This document shows, piece by piece, positions 54,602-62,788 of a stretch of DNA of 63,318 nt. This stretch comes from JBBIMS01 sp964531645 (GTDB taxonomy: Bacteria; Acidobacteriota; Aminicenantia; JBFLYD01; JBBIMS01), in assembly GCA_964531645.1 (NCBI GenBank), contig CAZHEF010000011.1, forward strand, positions 1 to 63,318, read 5' to 3'. Position 1 is the stretch's first letter, and each line of letters starts with the position of its first letter. The notes below the pieces were generated by a model that made no database searches, was not told the origin of the DNA, and was given only the letters and a program-made list of their open reading frames with translations. Position numbers and translations under genes: made by a program.

Positions 54602-55264
54602 GTGATAGAATTTTTTATTGTAAATATGAGCTTGGAAATCTTTCAGATAATTTTTCTATCTCTTTTTGTCTCTTTATCTGCAACCTTCTTTGCTATTGTT
54701 TCAGGGATTCCTCTTGGAACCTTTATTGCCCTGAAAGATTTTCCCGGGAAAAAATTATTAGTTGTTTTATTTCACACCCTGATGGGCTCTCCTCCAGTTG
54801 TGGTTGGGTTATTTCTCATGATTCTTTTATGGAGAAATGGACCCCTTGGAATCCTTCATCTTCTTTACACTCCCTATGCAATAGTTATTGCTCAGGCGAT
54901 TCTTTCATTTCCAATAATTGTAGGTTTTACAATAAGTTCAATACAGAGCCTTGACCCCTTGATAATTTCACAGCTAAGAACTCTTGGATTCTCTCCTCTA
55001 CAATCCCTTCTTCTGGTATGGAAGGAAGCTAAAATTCCAATTTTTTCAGCTATTATGGCAGGATTTGGTGCAGCAATATCTGAAGTTGGCGCCTCCTTAA
55101 TGGTTGGAGGAAATATTGCGAGAAAAACAAGAATAATGACAACTGCCATTGTTCTTGAGAGCAGTAGAGGAAATTTTGAAAAGGCAATTTTCTTGGCAGT
55201 AGCTCTTTTTGTGATTGCGTTTTTTGTAAACTTCCTATTGACAATTATCCAGCAGAAGAGGTAG
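54602..55264 (+). CDS. tupB: ABC transporter permease, tungstate-type (TupB-like)
   Basis: The 220-residue permease has five or six helices and the MetI-like inner-membrane loop G-A-A-I-S-E-V-G-A-S-L-M-V-G-G-N near residue 158, close to the TupB/WtpB pattern. The start is GTG at 54602; an ATG 24 bp further is an alternative. It is followed after 3 bp by the ATPase gene. The family imports tungstate (or molybdate). The binding protein gene (tupA) is not next to it, and the upstream side is filled by pseudogenes. Confidence 0.85.
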   Translation: MIEFFIVNMSLEIFQIIFLSLFVSLSATFFAIVSGIPLGTFIALKDFPGKKLLVVLFHTLMGSPPVVVGLFLMILLWRNGPLGILHLLYTPYAIVIAQAILSFPIIVGFTISSIQSLDPLIISQLRTLGFSPLQSLLLVWKEAKIPIFSAIMAGFGAAISEVGASLMVGGNIARKTRIMTTAIVLESSRGNFEKAIFLAVALFVIAFFVNFLLTIIQQKR

Positions 55265-55267
55265 AAA

Positions 55268-56320
55268 ATGAGGGAAATTATAAAGTTAGAAGGGGTTAAA
55301 TTTTACCGAGATAATTTCGAACTGAGCATAAATGAGTTCTCAATTAGAGAAGGAGAAATATTTTGCCTTCTTGGTGAAAATGGCTCAGGAAAGACAACTT
55401 TCCTCTCCATAATTGCCTTTCTTCTAAAACCAAGCTCAGGTGCTATCTTCTTGATGGAGGAAAAATCAAAGAGTTTGAAAGAGGAAAGAAATTTTATCAC
55501 AATGGTTTTTCAGAGACCTGTTCTTTTCAAAGGCTCAGTCTTTGAAAATCTTACCTTTCCTTTAAAATGGAAGAGAAGAAGACCTGATGGGAGAAGGCTT
55601 GAATTTTTAATGGATAAATTCGGAATAAGCAGAATAAAAGATAAAAAAGGAGAGGAAATCTCAGGAGGGGAGGCCCAGAGAGTATGCCTTGTCAGAGCTC
55701 TTCTCCTCAATCCGAAAATTCTTGTTCTGGATGAACCTTTTTCCTCTATTGACCCGATTTCTTCTCATGAAATTATTTCTGAAGTCATAAAAATTGCTAA
55801 AGAGGAAGGAATGACGGTTATTTTTTCAACCCACAATCCTGAAGAAGCTGTCCATGCAGAAAGAGTAGGAATAATGATTGAGGGAAAGATTGTTCAGAGC
55901 GGAAGTTTTAAAGATGTTTTGTATAAACCTTTAAATGAGAAGGTTGCAAAAATTTTTGGCTCGGTGAATATCATAGAGGGAAGTATAATGAACTGGAAAG
56001 ATGGGATTGGAAGAGTAAAAAGTGGCGACAAAGAGATTGAATTTTTAACTGAAATTAAAGAAGGAGAAGTTGCTCTATTTTTAAGACCTGAAAATGTAAT
56101 AATCTCAAAGGAGATACATCATAGCTCTGCAAGAAATAATTTCAAATGTGAGGCGAGAGGAATTTTGTTCAAGGAAGTTGGAGTTGAGATTTTCCTTGAC
56201 TGTGGATTCTCACTAATTTCTTTCATCACAAGACCATCCTTTGATAATTTAAATTTAAAAATAGGAGATTCAGTCTATGCATCTTTCAAAGCCTCTTCAA
56301 TTCATGGGGTAAGAAAGTAG
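55268..56320 (+). CDS. tupC: ABC transporter ATPase, tungstate-type (TupC-like)
   Basis: The 350-residue ATPase has Walker A G-E-N-G-S-G-K-T-T near residue 37, Q-loop V-F-Q-R-P-V near 80, signature I-S-G-G-E-A-Q-R-V near 137, Walker B I-L-V-L-D-E-P near 157 and H-loop F-S-T-H-N near 190. A C-terminal TOBE-like regulatory domain (about 235-345) is present, as in Mod/Tup importers where it can bind the oxyanion. Coupled to tupB. Substrate assignment rests on the permease pattern. Confidence 0.86.
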   Translation: MREIIKLEGVKFYRDNFELSINEFSIREGEIFCLLGENGSGKTTFLSIIAFLLKPSSGAIFLMEEKSKSLKEERNFITMVFQRPVLFKGSVFENLTFPLKWKRRRPDGRRLEFLMDKFGISRIKDKKGEEISGGEAQRVCLVRALLLNPKILVLDEPFSSIDPISSHEIISEVIKIAKEEGMTVIFSTHNPEEAVHAERVGIMIEGKIVQSGSFKDVLYKPLNEKVAKIFGSVNIIEGSIMNWKDGIGRVKSGDKEIEFLTEIKEGEVALFLRPENVIISKEIHHSSARNNFKCEARGILFKEVGVEIFLDCGFSLISFITRPSFDNLNLKIGDSVYASFKASSIHGVRK

Positions 56321-56462
56321 GTGAATAATCGTAAATGTAAAATAAAGATTGCAAGTGAAAAATTGTCTAATCTAACTAAAGAATATAGGATTTTGGTAAG
56401 AGAGGAAGAATTTGAATGGAGCTTTTTTAGATTGACGCATAAGCTATTTTTTAAATTTCATT

Positions 56463-57573
56463 TTAAAATTTAATTTCATTCCAGTTTTCAATCTTGTATC
56501 GAACAATCTTGATTTGTCCTGTTTCTTTATTTGTTAACATTGTGTAAACAAATCCATTTTTTATAAGCTCTATTTTGAAGTCCAAAGTTAGATGGTAAAG
56601 ATATTCTCCCTTTTTATTAAAAATCTCATAAGTGTAAGGTCCTCCCTTTTCAGTGACTGGCTTAAATCTCTCAACATATATTCTTTTTTCATCGGAAAGA
56701 AGATTTGAGCAGTAGGGTCTTATCTCTGAAAAGGTTACATATTTATGCAAATGCTTGGGAACTGCTTCTTTTAAATACTCCGAGAAAACTGCATCCTTTT
56801 CTTCCTTTGTTACTTTTGCGGGCTTTTCATCCTCTACAATCTTAGATAAAATTATCTCCATTATCATAGAATTCATAAGCACGAAAATATTTTCTGGAAT
56901 ACTTACAAAATATAAACGGGTAAGGGTGGTCATAGAATAGATTTCTTTTAAGCCATTTTTCCTCAAAATAAATCAGAGATAAGTAAATTGTATTGTAGAA
57001 AATTTTCTTTAACTTCCTTAGAGGATAAAATTTTGCAAATTTAAAATACCCATTCAAACTCTTTTCTGGTTAAAACATGTTAAAAATAAGATAGGGATAA
57101 TTATTTTCATCTACATACATATTAAGTATACCCTTTTCAAAGACAGTGTCATATTTATAGTTCCCTTCGGCATTAAAGACTGAGATCCTACTTGTCATAG
57201 GATCTACAACATAAATGTCTCCATTGGCAGTTAAGCAAAAATTTGCAGACTACATGAACTCTCCCGGTACCTGACCTTTTCTTCCGATATCCCGAATAAA
57301 TTTTCCTTTAAGGTCATAAACTTTAACTTTTATCATTTTTGAATCAAGGACATAGATATATTTGTCGCTGACTTCAATTCCACTAATGGATGCCAATAGA
57401 TATGGACCAGGAGCTTCCTCTCCTAAGATCAAATCCTTTTTAAGTTTGAGAATGAGATTGCCATGAATTGGATTATTCTAACTCTTCTAAATTTGTGGAT
57501 TTTCAGAAAATACAAATTGGCTTATTTGAAGGACAAACCATGCAATAACTAATTTTTTAATCTTAAACCCCAT
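56463..57573 (-). pseudogene. Broken six-bladed beta-propeller lipoprotein-like gene
   Basis: From ATG 57573 (GGAGG upstream) a signal peptide is read, M-G-F-K-I-K-K-L-V-I-A-W-F-V-L-Q-I-S-Q, then a TAG. The propeller sequence resumes after an apparent deletion (N-P-I-H-G-N-L-I-L-K-L, then Y-I-Y-V-L-D-S-K-M-I-K-V) and hits a second TAG at about 57250. It continues (N-G-D-I-Y-V-V-D-P-M-T-S-R-I) and stops again near 57076. The last third is frameshifted near 56900-56960, and the C-terminal frame runs to 56463. The family is the six-bladed propeller type common in Bacteroidota and Aminicenantes. Confidence 0.75.
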
Positions 57574-57685
57574 CTTAACTTCCTCCATTAAAGATTAATT
57601 ATATCATATATCCAGAAAAGCTCTTTCCAAAAGGTTTTGTAAAAGATTTATGGAAAATTAGTTTTTTCCCCTCTCCCTTTCTATA

Positions 57686-57712
57686 CCAATTCCACTTACG
57701 AAGTAGAATTGG
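57686..57712. repeat. 27-bp imperfect inverted repeat (hairpin)
   Basis: CCAATTCCACTT-ACG-AAGTAGAATTGG has 11 of 12 arm positions paired. It lies downstream of the methyltransferase gene but is not followed by a U-run on either strand, so it is not a standard terminator. Confidence 0.6.
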
Positions 57713-57724
57713 CTCACAATACCC

Positions 57725-57787
57725 AGCTAAAAGCTCACAGCCTACAGCTTACAGCTATTTTACTTTTGCCTTTTTACTTTTGTCTTT
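57725..57787. repeat. Dispersed repeat: AGCTCACAGCCTACAG core plus TTTACTTTT tract
   Basis: AGCTAAAAGCTCACAGCCTA then CAGCTTACAGCT is followed by repeated TTTTACTTTTGCCTTTTTACT. It carries the same core as 20881-20911 and an AAAAGTA-type tract (minus strand) like that at 58396-58420. Confidence 0.6.
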
Positions 57788-58369
57788 TCAATGTCTCTTT
57801 TCTGCCGACACAATAAATACTTCATTCTTTTTTATTTTTATATTTTTAAATTTAGCTCTTATTAGCATTTGGGTAATTTCCTCGTCTTTGGGTATTAAAT
57901 CTTCAGCTATTATCCCTCCATGACTTTTGTGCAAAGAGTTTACTTTCTCCCTTGGAGATGTGTGGAGGATAAAAAGTTTTCCCCCATCTTTTAAAATTCT
58001 AAAACTTTCCTTAAGGACATTCTCTTTGTTTCTGAAATGGGGGAATGCATTCAGAAAAATGACAGTTTTGAATGAGGATGGTGCAAGGGGCATGTTTTCA
58101 GCATCTCCCTGAATGAGAAATTTTGCCATCTTCTTTTTTACATTAAGAAGCATCTGGAAGGAGATATCCATCTCAAAGACCGTTCTCTTTGAATCAATTT
58201 TTTTGATAAGAAAAGGATAAAGAATCCCTGTCCCGCACCCACAATCAAGGATATTTCCATTCTCAATTTCAATTTCATCCAGAATTTTTTCTATTTTCTC
58301 AAGGTCCTCCCTTTCTATTTTTTCATCCCATTGTGAGGCAAGGGAATCAAAAAATTCTCTGTGATTCAT
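57788..58369 (-). CDS. Class I SAM-dependent methyltransferase
   Basis: The 193-residue protein has the SAM-binding motif I-L-D-C-G-C-G-T-G near residues 38-46, an acidic motif II (V-F-E-M-D-I-S) near 68, and G-D-A-E-N-M-P-L-A near 93, all of Methyltransf_11 type. The C-terminal strand (I-K-I-K-K-N-E-V-F-I-V-S-A) is intact. The acceptor is unknown. It is bounded on both sides by dispersed repeats and is about 100 bp from the metal ABC genes on the same strand, so co-transcription is possible but not evident. Confidence 0.87.
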   Translation of the reverse strand: MNHREFFDSLASQWDEKIEREDLEKIEKILDEIEIENGNILDCGCGTGILYPFLIKKIDSKRTVFEMDISFQMLLNVKKKMAKFLIQGDAENMPLAPSSFKTVIFLNAFPHFRNKENVLKESFRILKDGGKLFILHTSPREKVNSLHKSHGGIIAEDLIPKDEEITQMLIRAKFKNIKIKKNEVFIVSAEKRH

Positions 58370-58383
58370 GGAAACACCTTCTT

Positions 58384-58421
58384 GAAAATTTAAAATTTAA
58401 AAGTAAAAAGTTAAAAGTTAG
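58384..58421. repeat. AAAAGTTAAAAGT-type simple repeat
   Basis: AAAATTTAAAATTTAAAAGT then AAAAAGTTAAAAGTTAG lies between the methyltransferase and permease genes. Similar tracts are at 62596-62611 and, inside a coding region, at about 12670-12710. Confidence 0.55.
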
Positions 58422-58471
58422 ATATATTTGCTCCCTTAAATTTTGCCTTTTCCCTTTTGCCTTTTTAATTT

Positions 58472-59278
58472 TCATTTCCTTTTTTTTGGTGAAAATAAAA
58501 TTGTTATTCCGAGAAGAACTCCACTTCCGAGAACAATCAAGGCTCCTGGAGAAACAGGTAAAATCATGGAGAGAAAAAGTCCTGAAGCTGAGATTATGAT
58601 TCCGAAAATTGAGGAAAGAAGATACATCTTTTTCAGATTGTAGGTGAGCTGGTATGCAGAGGCGGGTGGGCCAATTATAAGGCTGAAAATAAGGAGACCA
58701 CCAACAGAGTTCAGGGAAAATGTAACAGTTGCTCCAATTAGAAAGAGAATTGAGTAAAATAAAGTTTTTTCAGGAATCCCTGAAATCTCGGCAAGTTTTC
58801 GGTTAAAAAGTATGCATTGAATCTCCCTATAAAAAAATACCAGAAAAGTTATCACAATAAGGAGAAGAATTGAGAGAAGATAGATATCTTCATTTGAAAG
58901 GGTAAGAATATTTCCCCATAAAAATCTCAATCCTTTTTCCGTCTCACCTTTTAAAAATCCTAAACCTGCAAAGGCAATTCCAAGAATAACAGAAAATAAA
59001 ACACCGAGGGAAAGATCAGGTTCAATGTCAGCTCTATCGGAGAGGGGACCGATGAGGAGAGAGGAAAGGAGACAGAAGAGGAGGGAAAGGAAAATTGGAT
59101 TTATGTGGAAGATAAGTCCAAGAATAGCTCCCGCGAATGCTGAATGAGACATCAAAACTCCAACAAAAGGAATCCTCATGAGAAAAACCCAGACTCCTGC
59201 AATACCGCAACCCGCTCCTGTAAGTAAGGAGGCAATTATTGCCCTCTGGACAAACTTATACTGAAAAAATTCCATCAT
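58472..59278 (-). CDS. Metal ABC transporter permease (ZnuB/TroC-like, ABC-3 family)
   Basis: The 268-residue protein has eight or so transmembrane helices typical of the ABC-3 permeases: S-H-S-A-F-A-G-A-I-L-G near residue 43, P-D-L-S-L-G-V-L-F-S near 87, and L-L-I-F-S-L-I-I-G-P-P-A-S-A near 198. Family members import Zn2+, Mn2+ or Fe2+. Here the genes form an operon with a TonB receptor next to NikR, so nickel or cobalt is the better guess. It overlaps the ATPase gene by 4 bp. Confidence 0.9.
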   Translation of the reverse strand: MMEFFQYKFVQRAIIASLLTGAGCGIAGVWVFLMRIPFVGVLMSHSAFAGAILGLIFHINPIFLSLLFCLLSSLLIGPLSDRADIEPDLSLGVLFSVILGIAFAGLGFLKGETEKGLRFLWGNILTLSNEDIYLLSILLLIVITFLVFFYREIQCILFNRKLAEISGIPEKTLFYSILFLIGATVTFSLNSVGGLLIFSLIIGPPASAYQLTYNLKKMYLLSSIFGIIISASGLFLSMILPVSPGALIVLGSGVLLGITILFSPKKRK

Positions 59279-59997
59279 TTTCTCGCTCTCAGAATTTCTG
59301 AGAAATTTTTCAGACCTTCTTCCGGCCTACCTTGAAATATCAAGCTTCCATCTTTAATAAAAATAGATTCATTGCATGATTCTGGGATGTGGGAAATTAA
59401 TTGGGTGACAAAAATTGTTGTGATTTTATTTTCATGATAGAGCTCCTCAATGAGATTTAAAATATTTTCACTGGAAGAAGGGTCGAGATGAGAAGTTGGC
59501 TCATCAAGTAAAAGGATTTTTGGATTCTGGCATAAAGCTCTTGCAATAAAAACCTTTTTCAGCTCTCCTCCTGAAAGAGCACCTATTGGTCTTTTCTTTA
59601 ATCCAATTATTCTCACCCTTTCCATTGCCCATTCAGCAATTTCTTTATCCTCTTTCTTTACTCCCCTTAGGAATCTTACGCCAAGCCTTCCTGTAAGAAC
59701 AGTTTCATATACATTGATAGGAAATTTGGAATCAATAAAGATGTTCTGGGGAACATACCCTATTTCTTTTCTCCATTTTAAAATGTTTTTTGAATTAACT
59801 TCCTCATCAAAGATTTTGACCTTTCCAGTGTCAATCTTTTTAACTCCAAGAATTACTGAAAGGAGGGTGGTTTTCCCCGCTCCATTGGGACCAAGAATTA
59901 AAAAAAACAAGCCCTCTATTACATTTATGGAAATGTTTTTAATAACTAAATTATTTCCGTAAGAAACATATAAATTTTCTATTGATATCGCATTCAT
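59275..59997 (-). CDS. Metal ABC transporter ATPase (ZnuC-like)
   Basis: The 240-residue ATPase shows Walker A G-P-N-G-A-G-K-T-T near 36, Q-loop Y-V-P-Q-N near 83, signature A-L-S-G-G-E-L-K-K-V near 141, Walker B I-L-L-L-D-E-P near 163 and a weakly conserved H-loop (V-T-Q, where His is Gln) near 195. The missing switch His is unusual and might slow ATP hydrolysis, although I have judged it by eye. Coupled by 4-bp overlaps to the binding protein and the permease. Confidence 0.9.
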   Translation of the reverse strand: MNAISIENLYVSYGNNLVIKNISINVIEGLFFLILGPNGAGKTTLLSVILGVKKIDTGKVKIFDEEVNSKNILKWRKEIGYVPQNIFIDSKFPINVYETVLTGRLGVRFLRGVKKEDKEIAEWAMERVRIIGLKKRPIGALSGGELKKVFIARALCQNPKILLLDEPTSHLDPSSSENILNLIEELYHENKITTIFVTQLISHIPESCNESIFIKDGSLIFQGRPEEGLKNFSEILRARK

Positions 59998-60761
59998 TTT
60001 ATCCCTTCCAAAATCTTCTTTACATTTACCATTAAAGAATTCCTGTAGGAGCCTTGAGGAAAATTGGTAAGAACAATGTATTTCACACCCATCTCACTGG
60101 CAATCCTCTTCCCATAATCTGACTCTCTCTGCAAATTATCAACAACAATTCTCACATTATTTTCTTTCCCCTTTTCTATAATCTCTTTTAATTCCTTTAC
60201 GCTCATTTCATTGTCATCAAACTCAGAAACCACATTCATCCCTAACCATTGAAGAAACGCTTTCTGTCGAGTTGAGGAGATTACTTTTATTCCCGCAATC
60301 CCTTTCTTCAACTTTTCTATATCCTTTTTCAAATTTTCAAGCTCTTTTTTGTAAATAAAATAATTTGTCCGGAAAATCTTCTCTCCCAAAGGGTCTATCT
60401 TCAAAAGTATATTTAAAATTTTCTCTGATGCCTTCAAATTAATATCTGGAATCATCCAGTTCCCATCCACTCCTACACGAATTTTTTCGGGCCCTTCCTT
60501 CAAATTCTCCATCCATCTTTCCCATCCATGGAATAATATTGCTTTCCCTTTTTGAATCTCAATCAAGTCTTTCACCTTCAGTTCAAAATGTCCAGGGCAA
60601 AGGAAAGGAGGAACTATGTTAAAGACCTTAATCCTTCCTTTCCCTATTGTTTTTACAATAAATTCAATATCGGAAGTTGTAGTAATCACTCTAATCTTTT
60701 CAGAAGAGAAAAGTAACGAGAATAGAAGGAGAAAAACAAAGGATAGAAATTTTTTCTTCAT
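59994..60761 (-). CDS. Metal ABC transporter substrate-binding protein (TroA-like) with CPGH motif
   Basis: The 255-residue protein has a signal peptide (1 to about 20) and a TroA/ZnuA-like fold with the long backbone helix near 135-155 (K-K-E-L-E-N-L-K-K-D-I-E). The first ligand region reads C-P-G-H-F-E-L-K (Cys 55, His 58) where zinc and manganese binders have D-P-H-x-Y-E, and F-H-G-W-E-R-W near 79 supplies another His. The V-V-D-N-L region near 206 may give the acidic ligand. The His-rich loop of ZnuA is absent. Its ATG shares one base with the receptor stop (TAATG). Substrate metal is unassigned; nickel is suggested by NikR. Confidence 0.85.
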   Translation of the reverse strand: MKKKFLSFVFLLLFSLLFSSEKIRVITTTSDIEFIVKTIGKGRIKVFNIVPPFLCPGHFELKVKDLIEIQKGKAILFHGWERWMENLKEGPEKIRVGVDGNWMIPDINLKASEKILNILLKIDPLGEKIFRTNYFIYKKELENLKKDIEKLKKGIAGIKVISSTRQKAFLQWLGMNVVSEFDDNEMSVKELKEIIEKGKENNVRIVVDNLQRESDYGKRIASEMGVKYIVLTNFPQGSYRNSLMVNVKKILEGIK

Positions 60762-62584
60762 TAAATACCCCAGTTAATTCCAAAATTTATGTTCCTTCCT
60801 GGCATCCTGTAAATTCCAGCTTTTCCACCAGGTATATCTACATAAATGTAATAGTTCCTGTTAAAGATATTTTCCAATTTGAGAAAAACCTGAAAATTGT
60901 TTAAAACTTTGAATCCAGCAAATAAATTGGTGATAGAGTGGTTTTCAATCCTTGATTTCTTGTAATTATCAGCGAAGTATCTTCCTGCATACTGGGCATT
61001 TGCTGAGAGGAGGAATCTTTTACTCTTATATTTTAGAATTAGATTTGCCCTGTCCATTGCCTTTCCAAGGGTGAGTTCTTCTGGGTCGAGGAAACTATAG
61101 TTAAAGTCGATGAATAAGCATTTAGAAATTTTTGGACTTAAAGAAACTTCAACGCCTTTAAACTCAAATTTTCCTGTGTTATCAAACCTGAATAGAGGAG
61201 GTGGCACAGCAACTCTTGTCAGCTGGATCATATTCTCTCCTTTCATGAGAAATGCTGAAATATCAATATTCAGGAAATCCCCAAAATTATGATTTAATCC
61301 GAGCTCATAATTCCATACTTCCTCGGCTTTCAAATTTTTATTGGATGAGCGAAAAATGTAAAGCTCATTGATTTTGGGGGTTCTAAAACCTTTGCTGAAA
61401 GTGCCTCTCAAATTTGTCTTTTCTTTTATTCTAAAAACAATTCCTGCATGAGGAGATATTTCATTTCCAGATATCTCATCTATGTGATATCTTGCACCCA
61501 AATTTAAAATCAATTTATTGGAAAAAACATGTTGATCCTGAACAAAAAATGAATATTCTTTTCTTTCCCATTCTCCCTTTGGAGAGTTTAAGGATTTGCC
61601 TCCCTCACTTTTAAATTCTGAGCCAGCTGTTATTTCATTCCCAGGAAAAATTTTAATGGAGCCCTGAATTATTGCCCCATCAGTTAAATCTTTGGAATGC
61701 CATCCATCAGAGAAAACATGCTCTCCAAAATTTCTGTAAAATTTTAAAAATAGAGAGCTCCTTTCCCACTTCCCTTCCAGATTTACATCAACGCTCCCTC
61801 TTTCGTAATCATTCCAGAGATCTGACAAAAGATTGGAAGGGTCAGTAGCCCTGAGTGGCTCCTCTTTATATCCATCAAAATATTTTCCTGAAATATAAAA
61901 ATTTATATTATTTGTGATTCTATATCCCAATCTCACTGAAAAATCCTTTCCTTTGTAAGAAGAGTTGGGAAGATGTCCATCAGAGCTTCTGCTGTCAAAG
62001 GTTAGATAATAGTTTAATCTTTTAAAATCTCCTCCATGTCGAATTCTAAAGACCTTTGTATCAAAACTTCCGTATGAAGTGAGAACATCGCTTTCAAATC
62101 CATTCTCAATCTTTCTTGTTATTATATTCACAACTCCTCCAATGGCATCTGTTCCGTAAAAAACTGAAAGGGGGCCCCTTATAACTTCTATCTTATTAAC
62201 ATTGTCGAGGGGGAGGGAATGGGTTATTGTGCAACCGAAAAGTCCCATTTTCTCAGGTCTTCCATCCACAAGGATTAAAATCCTTCTTCCATTATCTCCA
62301 AGCCCCCTGATTATCAAATCGCTTCTTCCAAATTGTCCTGTTTTCTGAACCATTATACCTGGAAGAATGCTCAGAACTTCTGTTGCAGAATTTGCCACAA
62401 CAAACTCTATCTCTTCTCTCGTAAGAACACTTACTGACAAAGAAAGATCCTTCACTTCCTTTTCAGACCTTGTAGCAGTTACAACTATTGAATGGGATTC
62501 TCTCCATACTTCCTTCTTTTCCTCTGAAAGGACAAACGAACAAAAAACCATAAGAAAAATTAGAGAGAAAGTTGCTTTTTTCAT
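60761..62584 (-). CDS. TonB-dependent outer-membrane receptor (metal or vitamin uptake type)
   Basis: The 607-residue receptor has a signal peptide (1-20) and a TonB-box-like stretch near 31-38 (S-I-V-V-T-A-T-R). A plug domain (about 40-155) contains I-R-G-L-G-D-N-G-R-R-I-L-I-L-V-D-G near 90, E-V-I-R-G-P-L-S-V-F-Y-G-T-D-A-I-G-G near 133, and V-V-N-I-I-T-R-K. The 22-strand-type barrel ends I-N-F-G-I-N-W-G-I. It is BtuB/siderophore-receptor-like. Strong AAGGAGG before the ATG. It leads an operon with a metal ABC importer and lies 200 bp downstream of nikR, so it probably carries a nickel or cobalt complex. Confidence 0.93.
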   Translation of the reverse strand: MKKATFSLIFLMVFCSFVLSEEKKEVWRESHSIVVTATRSEKEVKDLSLSVSVLTREEIEFVVANSATEVLSILPGIMVQKTGQFGRSDLIIRGLGDNGRRILILVDGRPEKMGLFGCTITHSLPLDNVNKIEVIRGPLSVFYGTDAIGGVVNIITRKIENGFESDVLTSYGSFDTKVFRIRHGGDFKRLNYYLTFDSRSSDGHLPNSSYKGKDFSVRLGYRITNNINFYISGKYFDGYKEEPLRATDPSNLLSDLWNDYERGSVDVNLEGKWERSSLFLKFYRNFGEHVFSDGWHSKDLTDGAIIQGSIKIFPGNEITAGSEFKSEGGKSLNSPKGEWERKEYSFFVQDQHVFSNKLILNLGARYHIDEISGNEISPHAGIVFRIKEKTNLRGTFSKGFRTPKINELYIFRSSNKNLKAEEVWNYELGLNHNFGDFLNIDISAFLMKGENMIQLTRVAVPPPLFRFDNTGKFEFKGVEVSLSPKISKCLFIDFNYSFLDPEELTLGKAMDRANLILKYKSKRFLLSANAQYAGRYFADNYKKSRIENHSITNLFAGFKVLNNFQVFLKLENIFNRNYYIYVDIPGGKAGIYRMPGRNINFGINWGI

Positions 62585-62595
62585 AAGACCTCCTT

Positions 62596-62706
62596 ATTAA
62601 AAGTTAAAAGTAGAATATGCATGCCATTTTTTTAAAAAATGTGCCACCATAATTTTAAAAATTTTTTGAAATATTCAGGTGTAAGCAGATAGCTGTAAGC
62701 CGAAAG
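62596..62706. repeat. Leader region of the receptor operon with two dispersed repeat motifs
   Basis: AAAAGTTAAAAGTAG at 62598-62612 and GTGTAAGCAGATAGCTGTAAG at about 62680-62700 belong to the two repeat types seen elsewhere. Between them are GCATGCCATTTTTTTAAAAAATGTGCCACC (direct TGCCA repeats, about 62619-62648), a candidate regulator site in the likely promoter zone. Confidence 0.4.
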
Positions 62707-62788
62707 ACTTTTCCCTTTGTCAGTCTTATTTTTCTCATTTTTAATTAATTTCATCATTTCCATCGCAGACCTTTTCGCATTCTCTCTT

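Noticed and set aside
51667..57573. Alternative genetic code (UGA or UAG read as an amino acid) as an explanation for the in-frame stops
   Set aside because: Intact genes in the window end normally at TGA, the lesions here include frameshifts, and they cluster in two genes only.
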